From: Dendrobium chrysotoxum
Taxonomy: Eukaryota > Streptophyta > Magnoliopsida > Asparagales > Orchidaceae
Direction: 5' to 3'
Length of the DNA stretch: 64,000 nt
Assembly: GCA_019925795.1 (NCBI GenBank)
Contig: CM034314.1
Location: 30,745,774 to 30,809,773 of the forward strand
Shown: one piece after another, positions 1 through 11,752 of the stretch
Position numbering within the stretch: position 1 is the first letter of the stretch
Layout of the letters: the number at the start of each line of letters is the position of its first letter
Position numbers and translations under genes: made by a program
Notes under the pieces: generated by a model
What the model saw: only the letters and a program-made list of their open reading frames with translations
The model's database searches: none
What the model was told of the DNA's origin: nothing

Positions 1-1548
1 CACACCTGTGTTGGCCAGGCAGGTAAGACTAAAGAAGAACATATGAGACATCTGAAGGGGATAATTTCACATTAGCTTGAAAAGGAAAATTTGAAGGAAG
101 AGAATACTTAAGCAAGAATTTTGACAGCATAGTCTGTTAGGAAGATTAAAAAATATGTAAGGAAACCATTTACATCTGTATTAGTGAACTGCTACTTTTG
201 GGTGCCATGCCTCTCATCTGCTAAGATGGAGGAGATTATCCTTGTTAGATCGGGGAAGGTCCACCATCACAATGGTAGGCCACTAGTCCACCATATGAAA
301 ACCCCAATATTGGCCTCAATTATAGTCAAGCCTCATGAAGGATGAAAAAAAGAACATGGTAAAATAGAACGACAAGAGGCCTAACTCAACCCAAAAGAAA
401 GATATTCCTAAGAAGGCCAGTTGGAAAGAAAATCATCAACCACCTGTTCATATCCCTAAGCTCCCCGTTCAGGGATGCGAGTGCTCCACCCCACCGGATG
501 TAGGAGGGTCTACTCCTCAGGAACCTTTGACACCCCTTAAGAAGGATGCCTCATAGCGCATTGTGGATGCCACCCTTGTGACTACCAACCGACAACAGTC
601 AAAGGGTAAAGGGTAGTGGTTACTAGAGATGAAGAAGTGGTTGATTAGATGATTGAAGAATCGCTTAACTTTGTAGAAGATCTTAAGTTATAGGAGATTT
701 TATCTAAGCTGGGAGATAAAGAATTTGAGAACATGATGATTATAGTGGATACTTGCCTATCAACCCCGAGTCCGTGGAGCAAAGACTGGTCGATGAGGCG
801 GTTCAGGAAATCTAGGATATCCTTAAGAAGAAAAAAGCTATAGAAGCCTCCAACTCAGACCTAGATGACCTTTTGATGGATGAGGAGATGCTACTACGAG
901 CAGTATTTATATGGTAGAAATAATAGCATCGTCCAAATATGTTGAGCTCAGTAGACTTCAACCAGGTAAGGAGGAGGATTCAGTAGTGGTTTATTTTGAT
1001 TCGGATGTATCAGTTAGGCTAAGGGTCAAGGATAAACAAATTAGGAACCAAGAAAAGAAAGTTAAGGAAATGCTACCGAGGGTTGAGGAAATATAGAGTT
1101 AGCTTTCCAAGACACAACAATCTCAACCATAACAGTCACAACCTATAGTACATACAGGGGTGAACAGAGAAGAAAGCTATAGTCAACCTCGAGAATTTTA
1201 TAGTCAACTCTAGATGTTCCACCAACACCACATTTGTCCCTTCGGTCCCTATATTGCCAACTGATAAAGACATCAAACATATGATCAAAACCCAAGAAAG
1301 GGAGGCTTTAGCCCATTCCTAAGGGACTACATCCATTTTGAAGGGTAGGCACTACCCCGATGAATATAACTCAGTATATTCAAAGGGTTTTGTGCCACCT
1401 TTATTTAAAGTATTCAATGGTATTAAAAATTGGAGGCAGTATCTGTCCCACTTTTGTGTAAGTTGTCGTAATACGGGAGGGTTAGATGCTGTATTATTTT
1501 GCCAATTCTTCCTTAGTCTCTCTGAAATTTCTTTGAAATGGTATGCAA
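1..1548 (+). pseudogene. Tat-like Ty3/gypsy gag relic (left part)
   Basis: This is the degenerate gag region of an old gypsy retrotransposon, cut by the window edge on the left and by a solo LTR on the right. The clearest stretch is 1338-1556. There the translation contains FKVFNGIKNWRQYLSHF followed by FFLSLSEISLKWYA, the pattern of plant Tat-lineage Gag (an 'F..F.G' block, then 'F.LSL...A..WY'). The upstream part, including a 61-codon open stretch at 911-1096, is acidic and low in complexity with many stops. Gag would form the particle and bind the element's RNA. The frame breaks at the solo LTR and resumes near 3329. Assignment to Tat is supported by the RNase H and integrase segments further right. 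It cannot encode a protein now. Confidence 0.6.
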
Positions 1549-3328
1549 TGTTATAAATCTAGACCCAAGTCCTGTGATTTTGATGATAATAAATATTAAT
1601 GACCTCGTTAATATGTTATCTCCTATTAATTACTATTATTACATATCTTCTTTTATTGTTCACTAATATTTTAGGTCCACCATATACTGTGTAATACTGA
1701 TCATCTCAAGACTTAGTAGAATGGGGTCAAAGTGTTTGGAAAAGTCTGTAATTTTGATTTTTGTTATTTCAACATTTCTTGAGTCAATATTATATATTTG
1801 GAGGATACTATGCCTGGTGACCATGCACATACACACTCAAGGGAGTGAGTTAGAAATAAAATTAGAAGTTAAATTTTCTAAACTAATCATACTATATGAT
1901 CCATATTATACTGTATTATTAGATAACCCAAAAATCATTAACATGACTAATTATGACAATTAATGTAATTTAAATTAATCGTACTGTATGATATAGATCA
2001 TACAGGATGATAAATTAAAATCAAGATCCCAACCCCCAATCACAATTTAGGTAATATTTTGAAATTCAAATTTTGTACTAATCATAATATACGATGTAAT
2101 TAAATCTTGCCTAAATTAATCCTATAATTTGGGAAATAATTTTGGTTAATTTGTTCAATTAGATCATAATGGAGGATTAGAGCCAATCGTATTATATGAC
2201 TAGATCCCTGCATAGGACAATAATTTATCATCACCAATCATATGGGATAAAAACTAAGTCATTTCAACTAATCGTATAGAATGACTCTTCATATCATATT
2301 GGATGATCAGTGCAATACATTGAACTTAGCGTACAGTGCTCCACAAGTTGTATAGTATTAGTAGGGTGATTTAAAATAATTGTACCATATCATCTTATAT
2401 TGAACTGTACGATCAGAGTCACCAGAATTCAATATCTATTGCTTTTTGAGGCATTATATTTAATATCTCTAATTAGACTTATTTCAAGTATTTAGCTACT
2501 GAGTGTTCTTGAGAGAGAGAGCTTGGAGAAGAAGATCTAGGAGAGCTTTGGGAAGAAGAAAGGGAGAGCTTGTGTGTGAGGGAGAAGTAGTGTGAGGGGT
2601 TCACACGGTTGCTCCAAGAAAGTATCTTGCCTTGTTCCTCCAAGTATCTATCTAGGTTTCTTAGGTGGTCCTTGGAAGAAGTTCCTCAGCTCAAAGTCAT
2701 GGTTCTCTGCCATCATCAGAAGAGAAAGGAGTTCATGGTTCTCTTCCATTACCAAGAGGGAGAAAAAGGATTGAAGTTCTCTACCTTCTCCTATAGGGAG
2801 AAAAAAGATTGAAGGTCCGTTGCCATCACCAGAAGGGTGACAAAGCTTCTGGTTCTTTGTCACATTGGATTGGTGGAAGTGATTTGTGTAAGAGCTTCTC
2901 CACCTTGTTATGGGGGAAAAAGGAGAGACACTATATTGATAGTGCAATACTTAGAGTGGAGGACTCCAGAGAGTGGACATTGGTCATTATTTGACCGTAC
3001 CACTATAAATCTCTGGTATGTTTGTTCTAATTTTCTACTTTTACATTTTATTTTTTTGTGCACTTTATTTCTGTGATAACTGCTTGGTAAAACTTTGGGA
3101 TTAATGCTTCATTCTATTAATTACAATATCACCATCGTTGGTTTAATATTTGATAAAATTATTTGCTTCCACATCAATTAAAAATTATTATTTTTAATAA
3201 CTAAAAAATCAAAAAATATCATATTTATTTTTTGAAGTGAGCAATTTTTTTTTTGTTCACCAATTCACTCCCTCTTGGTGTACTTAGGGACAAGTTTACT
3301 TAGGCTTAACATCCTTATCAAACTTTCA
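1549..3328 (+). mobile_element. Solo LTR F of the Sirevirus-like copia family
   Basis: This 1.78-kb LTR lies inside the gypsy gag. It starts with TGTTATAAATC and a 'ttttgatgataata' block, and it ends with 'caaactttca', matching the LTR ends of elements A-D. Near its right end it carries the family block 'caattcactccctcttgg'. The inner part has decayed palindromes of the type ATCGTAC-T-GTATGAT (about 1978-2420), then a minisatellite. No internal region is attached, so it is a solo LTR. The flanking pentamers are TGCAA (1544-1548) and TGTCG (3329-3333), so the target duplication is not convincing. It is among the more diverged copies here. Confidence 0.7.
2698..2870 (+). repeat. Minisatellite in solo LTR F
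   Basis: About four degenerate copies of a 36-38 bp unit, each with 'ggttctctgccatcacc' and an 'agggagaaaaag' tail. The unit corresponds to the one at 8059-8280 in solo LTR G. Short open frames across it on both strands are by-products of the repeat. Confidence 0.6.
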
Positions 3329-4900
3329 TGTCGATCTATGAAACAATTTTGTGAGAACGCTTGCTGAGTTGGAGTGCATATTCTTAAAGAGATTTTCTGG
3401 AGCTCAACATTATATAACCATGGGTGATTTGATCATCAAGAAGTAGAAGATGGAAGGGTTTCTGGTTGAATATATCTTAAGATGACAAAATCTCTGAATG
3501 AAATGTGACCAACAATTGCAAGAGCAAATGTAGTGGTAATCCTCCTGAAGAATATCCATGGGTCTATTAACTTTCTTATGAAGGGGTTCACTATAAAAAC
3601 CCTGAAAAAAAATTACTCTATAATGGGAATAACCTGTAGAAAGAAGCTTCTCAGATGTCATTCTTAAGGGATTCATGTGATAAGAAGATAGCAAGTATAC
3701 TACAGAAGTCTTTTGAATAAAGAACATCAACAGTATCTGCAGTAGATTAGGGGATGAAACTAGCCAAGAGTCAGTCGAGTGGTTCTCCACTACAACCATT
3801 TCAAGTAACCGCCCAACCTACTAGGGAGCCTTACTCAATATCTTTTAAAGAGTGGTTGGAGAAAGTCTATCATTTTAAAAGAGAGTCAGTAAGAAAAATA
3901 TTCTAGAGCCTCTTAAGGAAATAAGACTTCAGATTGTGAGATGCCAAGAAGCTAGAAGAGACAAATAAGAGGGATGATCCCAATTTTTACCCCTAAAATT
4001 ATATATTAGGCCACACGAACGAAGACTGCCTTACCATTAAGAAATGGCTTCAGAGAAATTTCAAATAGGGTAATATCCTCATTCTTAAGAAATATCTGGT
4101 AGATCCAGATCAGGGGTCCATCAAAATAATCTCAGGTAAATACTCTAACATTTCTCTATAAATTGAAGAACTTTAGGATATTGCTGTTATCCTGGGTATT
4201 TAAAAGGTTGATTAATAAATCTTTTCATCATTCTCAACAATTGCCGATAGGAACCCGGGGCTCAATCTAGGAGGTTGAGTTGGAGGTATCACAGGAGGAT
4301 GTTGAGATGGTTTCCTCTCTACTAGCTATAGGAACTATGATAAATAATCAAAAGAAAAGATTAAAATTTTTGTAAAGTAAAAACATGTTGATGAGAGATA
4401 TATTTAGGAGGTGGATGGTGGAATAAAACTCCTATCCCCACTGATATTATCTAGCTTTTACTTTGCCCCATCAAAGAAAAAGGGTTAAAAATTAATGAAA
4501 AAATCCTTCTACACATATTTTGATGATTAAAGATGAGAATGAAATTAAAAATGAATCTTCTATAGAGAAAAATCAGAACTCAGTAGTGATTGATTAAGAT
4601 AATTAAGAAGTTGATCCTTCATATTTGACCTCTAAAGGAGGAGAAGAAATTGAGAACTTATCAGATAAGGACACCCAAAATTTAACTTTCAAGGGAATCC
4701 AATTGCGATAGATTTTTCAAATTCAAGCTCCCTATCAAAAAATGACTTTACATCGCCTACGAAGAGCATAGATCCTACCATAGTTTGTCTTTCTAAGGAG
4801 ATCGTAGAGGTAAAACTTTGTGGTGTATGAGTCTTACCCATAGGCTTCAAACAAAGGGAAAGGGAAAATAAGTCTTTTCTAATGATCTAATTCAAACTTC
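3329..4900 (+). pseudogene. Tat-like gypsy gag C-terminal region, degenerate
   Basis: This continues the gypsy gag after solo LTR F, with stops in all frames. A recognisable piece near 4010-4090 reads GHTNEDCLTIKKWLQ, which fits the histidine and cysteine end of a Gag zinc-knuckle region in Tat elements ('GH.TEDC..LK..IE'). The rest of the segment cannot be assigned to a domain by eye. A 129-codon open stretch on the other strand (3410-3799) has no supporting features. Confidence 0.45.
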
Positions 4901-4930
4901 TCCTCAAAAGTCAAATCATTTTCCAATCTA

Positions 4931-5700
4931 TTGGGCCCTGATTCTGATGTTCTGAAGGTTGACTATACTGTCTTAACTCATCTTCAAAAGTTGTCTGCTA
5001 AGCTGAGTATCTATGACACACTTATTATCTTGAAAGAGATGAGAAAATATTTAATCAAAACACTTCTCAACTCAGAGATTTACATAGCTCAGTTAGATAA
5101 AACTTCACTAGATGAAGCTCTCTACTTCAAAGAAATCCTAGGGGTAACCTTTTCCGATGAGGATCAACTTCTGGGAATTGCCGATCATAACTGCCCACTT
5201 TACATTACTATAAATGTAGGAAAGTTCAGGTTATCCAGTGTCTTTTTTGATTTGGGTGCATCAGTTACCGTGATGATTGTAAAGAATCTCGTATACCTTA
5301 ATATATACTCAAGTAAGCTCACCACAAATAAAATGGTGTTACGTAGGTTTAATATGAATGGAAAGAAAGTTTTATGTTCAATCACTCTCCTGTTAGAGAT
5401 AGGAGATTTTAAAATGGAAGCAAAACTTTATATAATAGATTCGATAATGTCCTTTTATAGACTTCTAGGTATGCCTTGGATCCATTAGTATAGGATGGTT
5501 CCATCTACCCTACACCAATGCATCAAGCACAATTGACACAATATTAAATACATGATTAAGGGTGATATGTAATCATTCTTTATTCACGAGATCAAGTTCA
5601 ATGATGATATCACATACTATGCACCCAAAGGGCCTACTATCTGACCTAAAAACAAGATTACAATCAAAGAGGAGAAAGTGAATGACGAAAACTCAAAAGA
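4931..5700 (+). pseudogene. Tat-like gypsy retropepsin (protease) relic
   Basis: The open frame 4931-5488 encodes 185 residues whose second half matches plant gypsy aspartic protease. It has NCPLYITINVGKFRLS, then FFDLGASVTVM (the D-x-G-A catalytic loop, Asp-Leu-Gly), then IDSIMSFYRLLGMPWIH near the end. The last block is the common 'Y..LLGRPWIH' end of Tat proteases. Past the stop, similarity continues as 'STLHQCIK', also typical of the Tat protease-RT linker. Protease would cut the polyprotein. The catalytic loop looks intact in this open stretch, but the surrounding frame is broken. Confidence 0.7.
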
Positions 5701-6660
5701 AAATGAAAAATCAAAAGAAAAAGGAGAAAAAGAGAAAAACAAAGAAAGAATAGAATAAGATAGTGAAGATGACATTGAGGGCATGACCTTTAGGCCTCCA
5801 AATATTTTTTCTTAAAGAGGTAGTAGAATGGCCCAAAGAGCATCAAGACCTTGTTCACTTGAAAAAAAAAATAGCCCCGATGTACATTAATTTGGATTGA
5901 AGTTCAGATGATGACTCAAAAGTATGGGGTGCAAGAATACTTCTTAATAACCAAAAAGTTAAATCCTCCTCCAAAATTTGATCTCACTTTAGAACATGAT
6001 AGTGATTTAGAAGGTGATACTCCAAAAGTTCAAAGTTACAAACCTGAATTAACTATGTATAAAAAGATGGGTAGGAGATTTAAAGCCTTAACCTTAACCA
6101 CACTATATGCTGGAAGGGTTACAGGGTTAGTAATTAAGGACCCTCCTAATTTAGATAGTGAAGTAGAATTAGGTGGTGAAGTAGGGAAAGTCCAGATGTT
6201 TTTTTTTGGCCCCTCCACCTTAAGGAAGGAAGATGATGTAATCTTTGAGGAGGTAGATTTTAACGAATTAATGGAATTACCTCTTGGTTACTTTCTTGTG
6301 TGTATAAAGAATTATGTCTCTAAAGGTCACATGTCGGGTTAATGGACCAAGGGTTAAGATAGATACCATGAGAGCCTCTAGCATACAAAAAATGAAAGAA
6401 ATCTGAGTAGTGGTATAGGCTTCAGTACCATTAGTTTATTTGATGGTGATGAGTATTAAGTTATTAAAACAAATTATCCTAAATCTAAGGATGCCCGTAT
6501 GAAAATCATTGACTTTCTCGAAGGGCTTAGTTTGGAGACATAAGATAGTTTGGATGAACTTCAAGTTTGGGATGCACCCCTTGAATTTGTAGAAAACATT
6601 AAATCAACAGTTGTTGAACTAAAAGAAATTAACCTTGGAATAAAGGATAACCCTCGTCCT
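5701..6660 (+). pseudogene. Gypsy protease-RT linker, degenerate
   Basis: A Lys/Glu-rich stretch (5660-5760) is followed by a 144-codon open frame (5908-6342) with proline-rich and acidic segments. In Tat-lineage elements this position holds a long, poorly conserved linker. No catalytic motif is visible. A role beyond joining protease and RT cannot be read from the sequence. Confidence 0.4.
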
Positions 6661-6943
6661 ACCTCCATTAGCTCGTTGTTGAGTGAAGATAAGTAAAATG
6701 ATCTAATCTAACTTCTGTCTGAGTTTAAGGATTGCCTCGCCCAGACATACTATAAAATATCGGGCTTGTTTGCTGAAGTAGGAGTTCATAAACTTTGAAT
6801 TTGACATGATGTCATTTCTATTAAGCAAGCTCTTTGATGCATGTGCATATAAATAGAGCAATAAGTCATTTTTAAAATCAAAAAATTGGTTAAGGCCAAT
6901 TTTATTTAGGAGGAGTAATATCCTTTTTGGGTAGCCAACGTTA
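6661..6943 (+). pseudogene. Gypsy reverse transcriptase, N-terminal fragment
   Basis: The frame contains LLSEFKDCLAQTYYKISGL near 6705-6770, matching the start of Tat-lineage RT ('LL.EY.DVFAWSY.EMPGL'). It runs with stops to the solo LTR at 6944. The reading resumes beyond that LTR at 8644 in a matching position of the RT fold, which supports insertion of the LTR into this domain. Confidence 0.65.
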
Positions 6944-7826
6944 TGTTGTAACTTAGTTTTCAAAACTATGTTTTTATATCGTGTAAGTTTTTTAATGATA
7001 CCAAAATATAATTATATTGATTACTGTTTCTCTTAACATTTATTTGATATATTTTATTTGTATTATTTGTGTGTGCTAATATTTCAGGGAAATCATACTC
7101 TAGACTATCAAAGACTTCAAGATAAATTAGATTAAGGTTCTTGTAATTGAAGTCTAAACTTTTTCTATTTTTCTTGAGTCTGAGAGAGTTTGTTTGTAAT
7201 TGGGTAACCATGTACACACACACTGGGGGAGTTAGACAAAACTTTTATTTTTTAAACTAATCATAATGTACGATTATGGAATCTTACTAGACGATTTTAA
7301 TGTTCCGCCAAAATGGAGTTGATAGAATCGAGTCTTGGAATGTTTTTTTTTTAAATTGATAATACTGTACGAAGTTAGTTCATCCTGGATGCTAATTAGA
7401 GTATGAAATAAGGTTCATACCCATTCATCCCGTATGAACTCATTAATTTTTTATTGATAATATTGTACGAAGTTGGTTCATACAGATGTCGATCAGAGTA
7501 TGAAATAAGGTGCATACCAGTTCATCCCGTATAAACTCAATAATTTTGAACTGATCATACTGTATGTAGTTGGTTCATACAGACACCGATCAAAGTATGA
7601 AATCAGGTTCATACCTGTTTGTCCGTACGAACTCAATAATTTTGAACTGATTGTACTGTATGATGTTGGTTCATACAGACGTTAATCAGAGTACAAAATG
7701 AGGTTTAGACAGCATCATACATCACATTTTGAACTATTCATACATACGAAGTATGATCGTATTATACGATCCAAGTATGTTCAACTTAAAATTTTTAGTT
7801 TTCTGGATGATTTTTCTTATCTTTCA

Positions 7827-7833
7827 TATATAA
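7827..7833 (+). promoter_or_regulatory. TATA-like box of solo LTR G
   Basis: TATATAA sits just downstream of the palindromes and upstream of the minisatellite. The same position holds TATA-like boxes in the LTRs of C, D and B, so the palindromes fall in U3. Confidence 0.5.
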
Positions 7834-8058
7834 GAGTCCTAAAAACTAAAACTCCTAGATCTTGCTTCAAATTTCTCTTGAGTGTGCCTTAGGAGTGTGT
7901 TTTGGAGAGTGTCTTGAGATTGAAATGTGAGAGATCTAGTGAGAGGGAGTTGTTAGGGAATTCATAAAGGTGCCCAATTGAGAGGATCTCTTATTTATTC
8001 TTTATAGTTCTTCCCTACTTCCTTGAAGGCTCTTAAGAGAAGATTTTAAAAGGAGATC

Positions 8059-8280
8059 GGGTTCTCTGCCTTCACCAGTAGGGTAAGAAAGGATGTTGGT
8101 TCTCTGCCATCACCAGGAGGGTGAGAAAGAATGTCGGTTCTCAGCCATCACAAGGAGGGTGAGAGAGGATGTTGCTTCTCTACCATCACTAGGAGGGTAA
8201 GAAAGGATGGTGGGTTCTTGACCTTCACCAGGAGGGTGAAAAAGGATGATGGTTCTCTACCACACCAGGTTGGTGGAAAA
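8059..8280 (+). repeat. Six-copy minisatellite in LTR G
   Basis: Six imperfect copies of a 38-39 bp unit, each reading roughly 'ggttctctgccatcacc' then 'aggagggtgagaaaggatg'. It lies downstream of the TATA-like box, so it would be in the transcribed part of the LTR. D has about three copies (10090-10178), C about two, F about four. Confidence 0.8.
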
Positions 8281-8643
8281 GAGGTTTTTGTAAGGGCTTC
8301 TCCACTTTGCTGTGGGGGCTAAAGGGGAGTCTCTTTGGTATAGTGCAATACCTGAAAAAGGAGTCTTAAGGGAGTGGACGTAGGTCTTGTTGGTTCGAAC
8401 CACTATAAAATTTGATGTTCTTCCATACTTTTACTGTATTTTTAATTTTTGTACTTTATTTTATTGTGATTGAAAAATATTTTGTGATAATCATACCTAA
8501 TCAACTACATATTTTAAGGATCGTTAATTAAGTTTTATAGAAAAAGCTTTCAATAATCCATTTTTTTTTAATTTCTAATTAACCCCCCTCTTGGTTAGCC
8601 TTGGGAAAATTGCATTAGGTTTAACAAACTCCTCGATCTTTCA

Positions 8644-9688
8644 CATTATACCAATTTTAAAAAAAATGAATAAATTCAAATATGTGTCGACTATAGGGAT
8701 TTCAATAAGTCATGTCCCAAGGATTTGTTTCCTTTAACCATACCCAAGCTCATGGTGGGCATTGCCTCTTTATATGTTATTTTCTCTTTTATTGATGTCT
8801 CATCAGTTATAACTGAATTAAGATGGCCCCATAATACTCGAATACTGCATTCAGAACTTCTATGGGGATCTTTTATTATAGGTGATGCCATTTGATCTTA
8901 AAAATACTGGTGCAACCTACTAAATGAGATGGGCCTAATTTTTAATAACTAATTCATAATTAAGTAGAATGCTACATTGATGATTTGGTTATCAAGGGAA
9001 AAGTCAAAGAGGCTCAATTTTGTGACTTAAGGGTCATCTTTGAGTGGTTGCACCACTATGACCTCAAAATGAACCCACTGAAGTGTAGTTTCTGCGTTAC
9101 TTTAGAAAATTTTTTCGGCCTTGTAGTGAGGCACCATATAATTGAAATTTATCCTACTAAAATCGAAGCCATCTTAAACAAGATTTCCCCTAAAAGCCTT
9201 ACTTAAAATGGGTTCCTTTAAGGTAGTTGCCATATATAAGGAGGTTTTTTTCTAATCTCTCTTAAAGGTGTCAGCATTTCTCTATCCTAACTAAAAAGGA
9301 CTCCAAATTCATATGGGATAAGGAATGTCAAAATGCCTTTGAGAATATCGAACAATATCTTACCAGTCCTCAAGTTCTGGCAACCTCTTTTTATAGGAAG
9401 CTGCTTATTCTCTACACTGCAACTTTGGATGAGTCACTTTGTGCCCTGTCAGCTCAAGTCAACTATGAGGGAAAGAAAATGTCCTCTACTATCTGAGCTG
9501 ATGACTCCTTCCAACAAAAAATCTCTATCCTTCCATTGAGAAGCATTGTCTTACCCTAGTTTTTATAGCCCAAAAGCTAAGGCACTACTTGCTTTCTCAT
9601 CAAGTAAGTCTAATTTAAACAGTGAATATGTTGCAATGTCTTATGACCTGACCTGCATTGTCAGAACATCTAGCATAGTGGTCTATGA
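8644..9688 (+). pseudogene. Gypsy reverse transcriptase, catalytic and C-terminal part
   Basis: This continues the gypsy RT. Near 8970-9000 the frame reads CYIDDLVIKG, the RT catalytic box with two aspartates (YxDD class). It is followed in the open frame 8985-9206 by DLRVIFEWLHHYDLKMNPLK and LVVRHHIIEIYPTKIEAIL, matching Tat RT. Further on, FIWDKECQNAFENIEQYL and LATSFYRKLLILYTATLDES match the RT connection region. The sequence is full of stops and small shifts. It ends at TATGA (9684-9688), the target duplication of element D, and the next gypsy domain (RNase H) resumes at 21393. Confidence 0.75.
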
Positions 9689-11476
9689 TGAAAGTTCATT
9701 AGGGATATTAAGCCCTTATGAATTAGTCCCGAGGCTAACCAAGAGGAGGGGGGGGGGGGGTGAATTAATTATTTTAAAAATTTGTGAGCAAAAATGATTT
9801 AGAAAAATCTTTTTGAAGGTTTTAAGACAATTACGATTTCACGTTGATATTTAAATGTTCAACAATAATAGAATAATTGTCATAATCATACAATCATCAT
9901 CAAAAAAATAAATGCGGAAGATAATCAGAAAGAACACACCAGATTTTATAGTGGTTCGATTAACTTGACCTACTTCTACTCCCCGAAGCCTCCCCACCGG
10001 GTATTGCACTAACACTAAGTGACTCTTCTTCTGCTCGCACAGCAAGGCAGAGAAGCCTATACCAAAACTCCTTTCCTTCAACCCGGTGAGGCAGAGAACC
10101 TGGACTCCTTTCGCTTCCTCCTGAAGTAGGCAGAGAACCTAGACTCCTTTCACTTCCTCCTGAAGCAAGCAGAGAACCTTGATCTTTTTGCATACGATCC
10201 TCCCCAAGAGACACCAACAAGATAAGAGACGACGACCGGAGAAGATGACTCAGATCCTTGTTTGGAGCAACCTTTGTGAAACCCTCATAAACTCCCCCTA
10301 ACAAGATCCTCTCTCTCTCTCCCAAGCTCTCTCTCTCTCTCAAGGTTCTCTCTAGAAAGGTAAGTGGCAAAATATTATTCTTGTTGAAAGAAAAAGATCT
10401 TAAATAGGAGGGCTTAAAAATTGCCCTAAATCTCAACTGGTCATTAAAGAATATCCAGGATGATCGATCGATCATTATGTATGATCAGTACAAAATCACA
10501 TGTATCAACCTGGACGATCTGTTTGCTCTAGACGATTAGTAAAAAAAATTTGTTCATATCATCCTATATGATTCTTCGATCATCCAAGATGATTAGTATA
10601 AATCAGGAATTTCATCCAGAAGATAGCTCGAGTCGTCCAGGGCAACCTATGCTGGACAATCTCAAAATGACTTGATCGTCGAGGATGATATCTATATCAT
10701 CCTATACGATTAGTTCAAAAATGACAATATCATCCTGCACAGAGCTTGGGTCATAAAGCCAAAACATGCTGGATGATTTCAAAATGACTTGATCATCCAG
10801 GCTGATATCTCGATCGTCCCGTACGATTAGTTAAAAATCAAGAATATCGTCCAACACATTTCTTGGATTGTCTAGGTGAAGTGCTCTGGATGGTCAGGAT
10901 TTGCATGTATCATCCCAGATGATATATGGTAATCGTTCAGGATGATATGATCGTATCAATTAAATATTAATTACTTTTGTTAATCACCAGACTAATTTAG
11001 GCATGATTGTAAAGGATCGTCTAGGACGATACACATATCGTCTGGGATGATTAGACCAAATCTCAAAAAAAAAACTTGCCTAACTTAATCTAGCAGTTGA
11101 GAATTTTTGATTTGAGCCTATCATCCTGTATGATGGGTATATCATCCAGGAGGATCTACTTAATCAAACCGACTTAATATGGTTGCCCTAATTAGGATTT
11201 CTACTTTCATTGGATCGTCTAGGACGATATGAACAAAATTTGAAACAAAAACTCTCCCCCTGAGTGTGTGTGTGCAAGGTTACTTAGTTAGGGGATCAAT
11301 TATATTACATTTGAGTCAAGAAAGGGAAAAATTATATTTAAACACACGCGTACTCGATCTTGAGTTGGCTTGAATTGCATTTGATCTTTTGTTCATGAAA
11401 TGTTAGCCAATCAAAATATAACATAGAAATATTTTTTATCATCAAAATTATAATCCTTAAATCCAAATTTACAATA
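9689..11476 (-). repeat. 3' LTR of element D
   Basis: 1,788 bp. On the + strand it begins TGAAAGTTCATTAGG; its far end is 'ttacaata', apparently decayed from the 'gcaaca' seen in the partner LTR. It contains a run of 14 G near 9749-9762, a three-copy minisatellite at 10090-10178 (39-bp period), CT microsatellites at 10307-10343, a TATA-like box (rc TATTTAAG, 10399-10406) and palindromes from 10450 to 11240. A well-kept twin is 11016-11051. Confidence 0.88.
10450..11240. promoter_or_regulatory. Palindrome array in U3 of D's 3' LTR
   Basis: Many copies and half-copies of ATCGTCC-N-GGACGAT and its decayed form ATCATCC-N-GGATGAT. Twins with a 6-bp spacer are visible, for example 11016-11030 and 11037-11051 with spacer ACACAT. 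In element sense the array lies upstream of the TATA-like box, where enhancers of an LTR promoter sit. Confidence 0.7.
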
Positions 11477-11477
11477 A

Positions 11478-11490
11478 TCTCCCCCTTTTT
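11478..11490 (-). other. Polypurine tract of D (priming copy)
   Basis: In element sense AAAAAGGGGGAGA directly next to the 3' LTR, the expected primer for plus-strand DNA synthesis. It is preceded by 'gccatcatc', as in many Sireviruses. Confidence 0.8.
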
Positions 11491-11673
11491 GATGATGGCA
11501 AACATTTATTTAGTAGTTTCAAATCAAGCAGATTGCAGTAATTAAGGCACATACGAGAGAAGATTTGTCATTGCAAATTTTACTAATCCTTGATAAATAG
11601 TAACATTCAATACATAAAAGAAACTACTACAATGCAAAAATAACAAAAGAAACTCCTAGTACCATGAAAATAA

Positions 11674-11684
11674 ATCCCCCTTTT
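11674..11684 (-). other. Second polypurine tract of D
   Basis: In element sense AAAAGGGGGAT after 'atgatgtc', about 190 bp upstream of the first tract. Repeated tracts near the 3' LTR are known from Sireviruses. Confidence 0.55.
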
Positions 11685-11752
11685 GACATCATAAAAAGGA
11701 GAGAGAAAACAAAACAAAATAATAACAAACTAAAAACTCACAACAGACCAAA

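Larger units (their letters stand above)
6944..8643 (+). mobile_element. Solo LTR G of the Sirevirus-like copia family
   Basis: A 1.70-kb solo LTR inserted in the gypsy RT. It begins TGTTGTAACTTAG and ends 'gatctttca'. The family block 'aacccccctcttggttagcc' lies near the right end. The flanks CGTTA (6939-6943) and CATTA (8644-8648) are a target duplication with one difference. Palindromes of the ATCRTAC/GTAYGAT type fill 7255-7770, followed by a TATA-like box (7827-7833) and a six-copy minisatellite. Removing the LTR and one flank copy brings the RT reading back together. The internal region was presumably lost by LTR-LTR recombination. Confidence 0.8.

Noticed and set aside
2592..3076. Overlapping open frames on both strands in solo LTR F.
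   Set aside because: They arise from the minisatellite units and the GA-rich stretch; no protein pattern is shared with other copies.
1544..3333. Target duplication for solo LTR F (TGCAA and TGTCG).
   Set aside because: Only two of five positions agree, so I did not count it.
3410..3799. A 129-codon open frame on the - strand.
   Set aside because: It runs antisense through the gypsy gag relic, has no recognisable domain and no supporting context.
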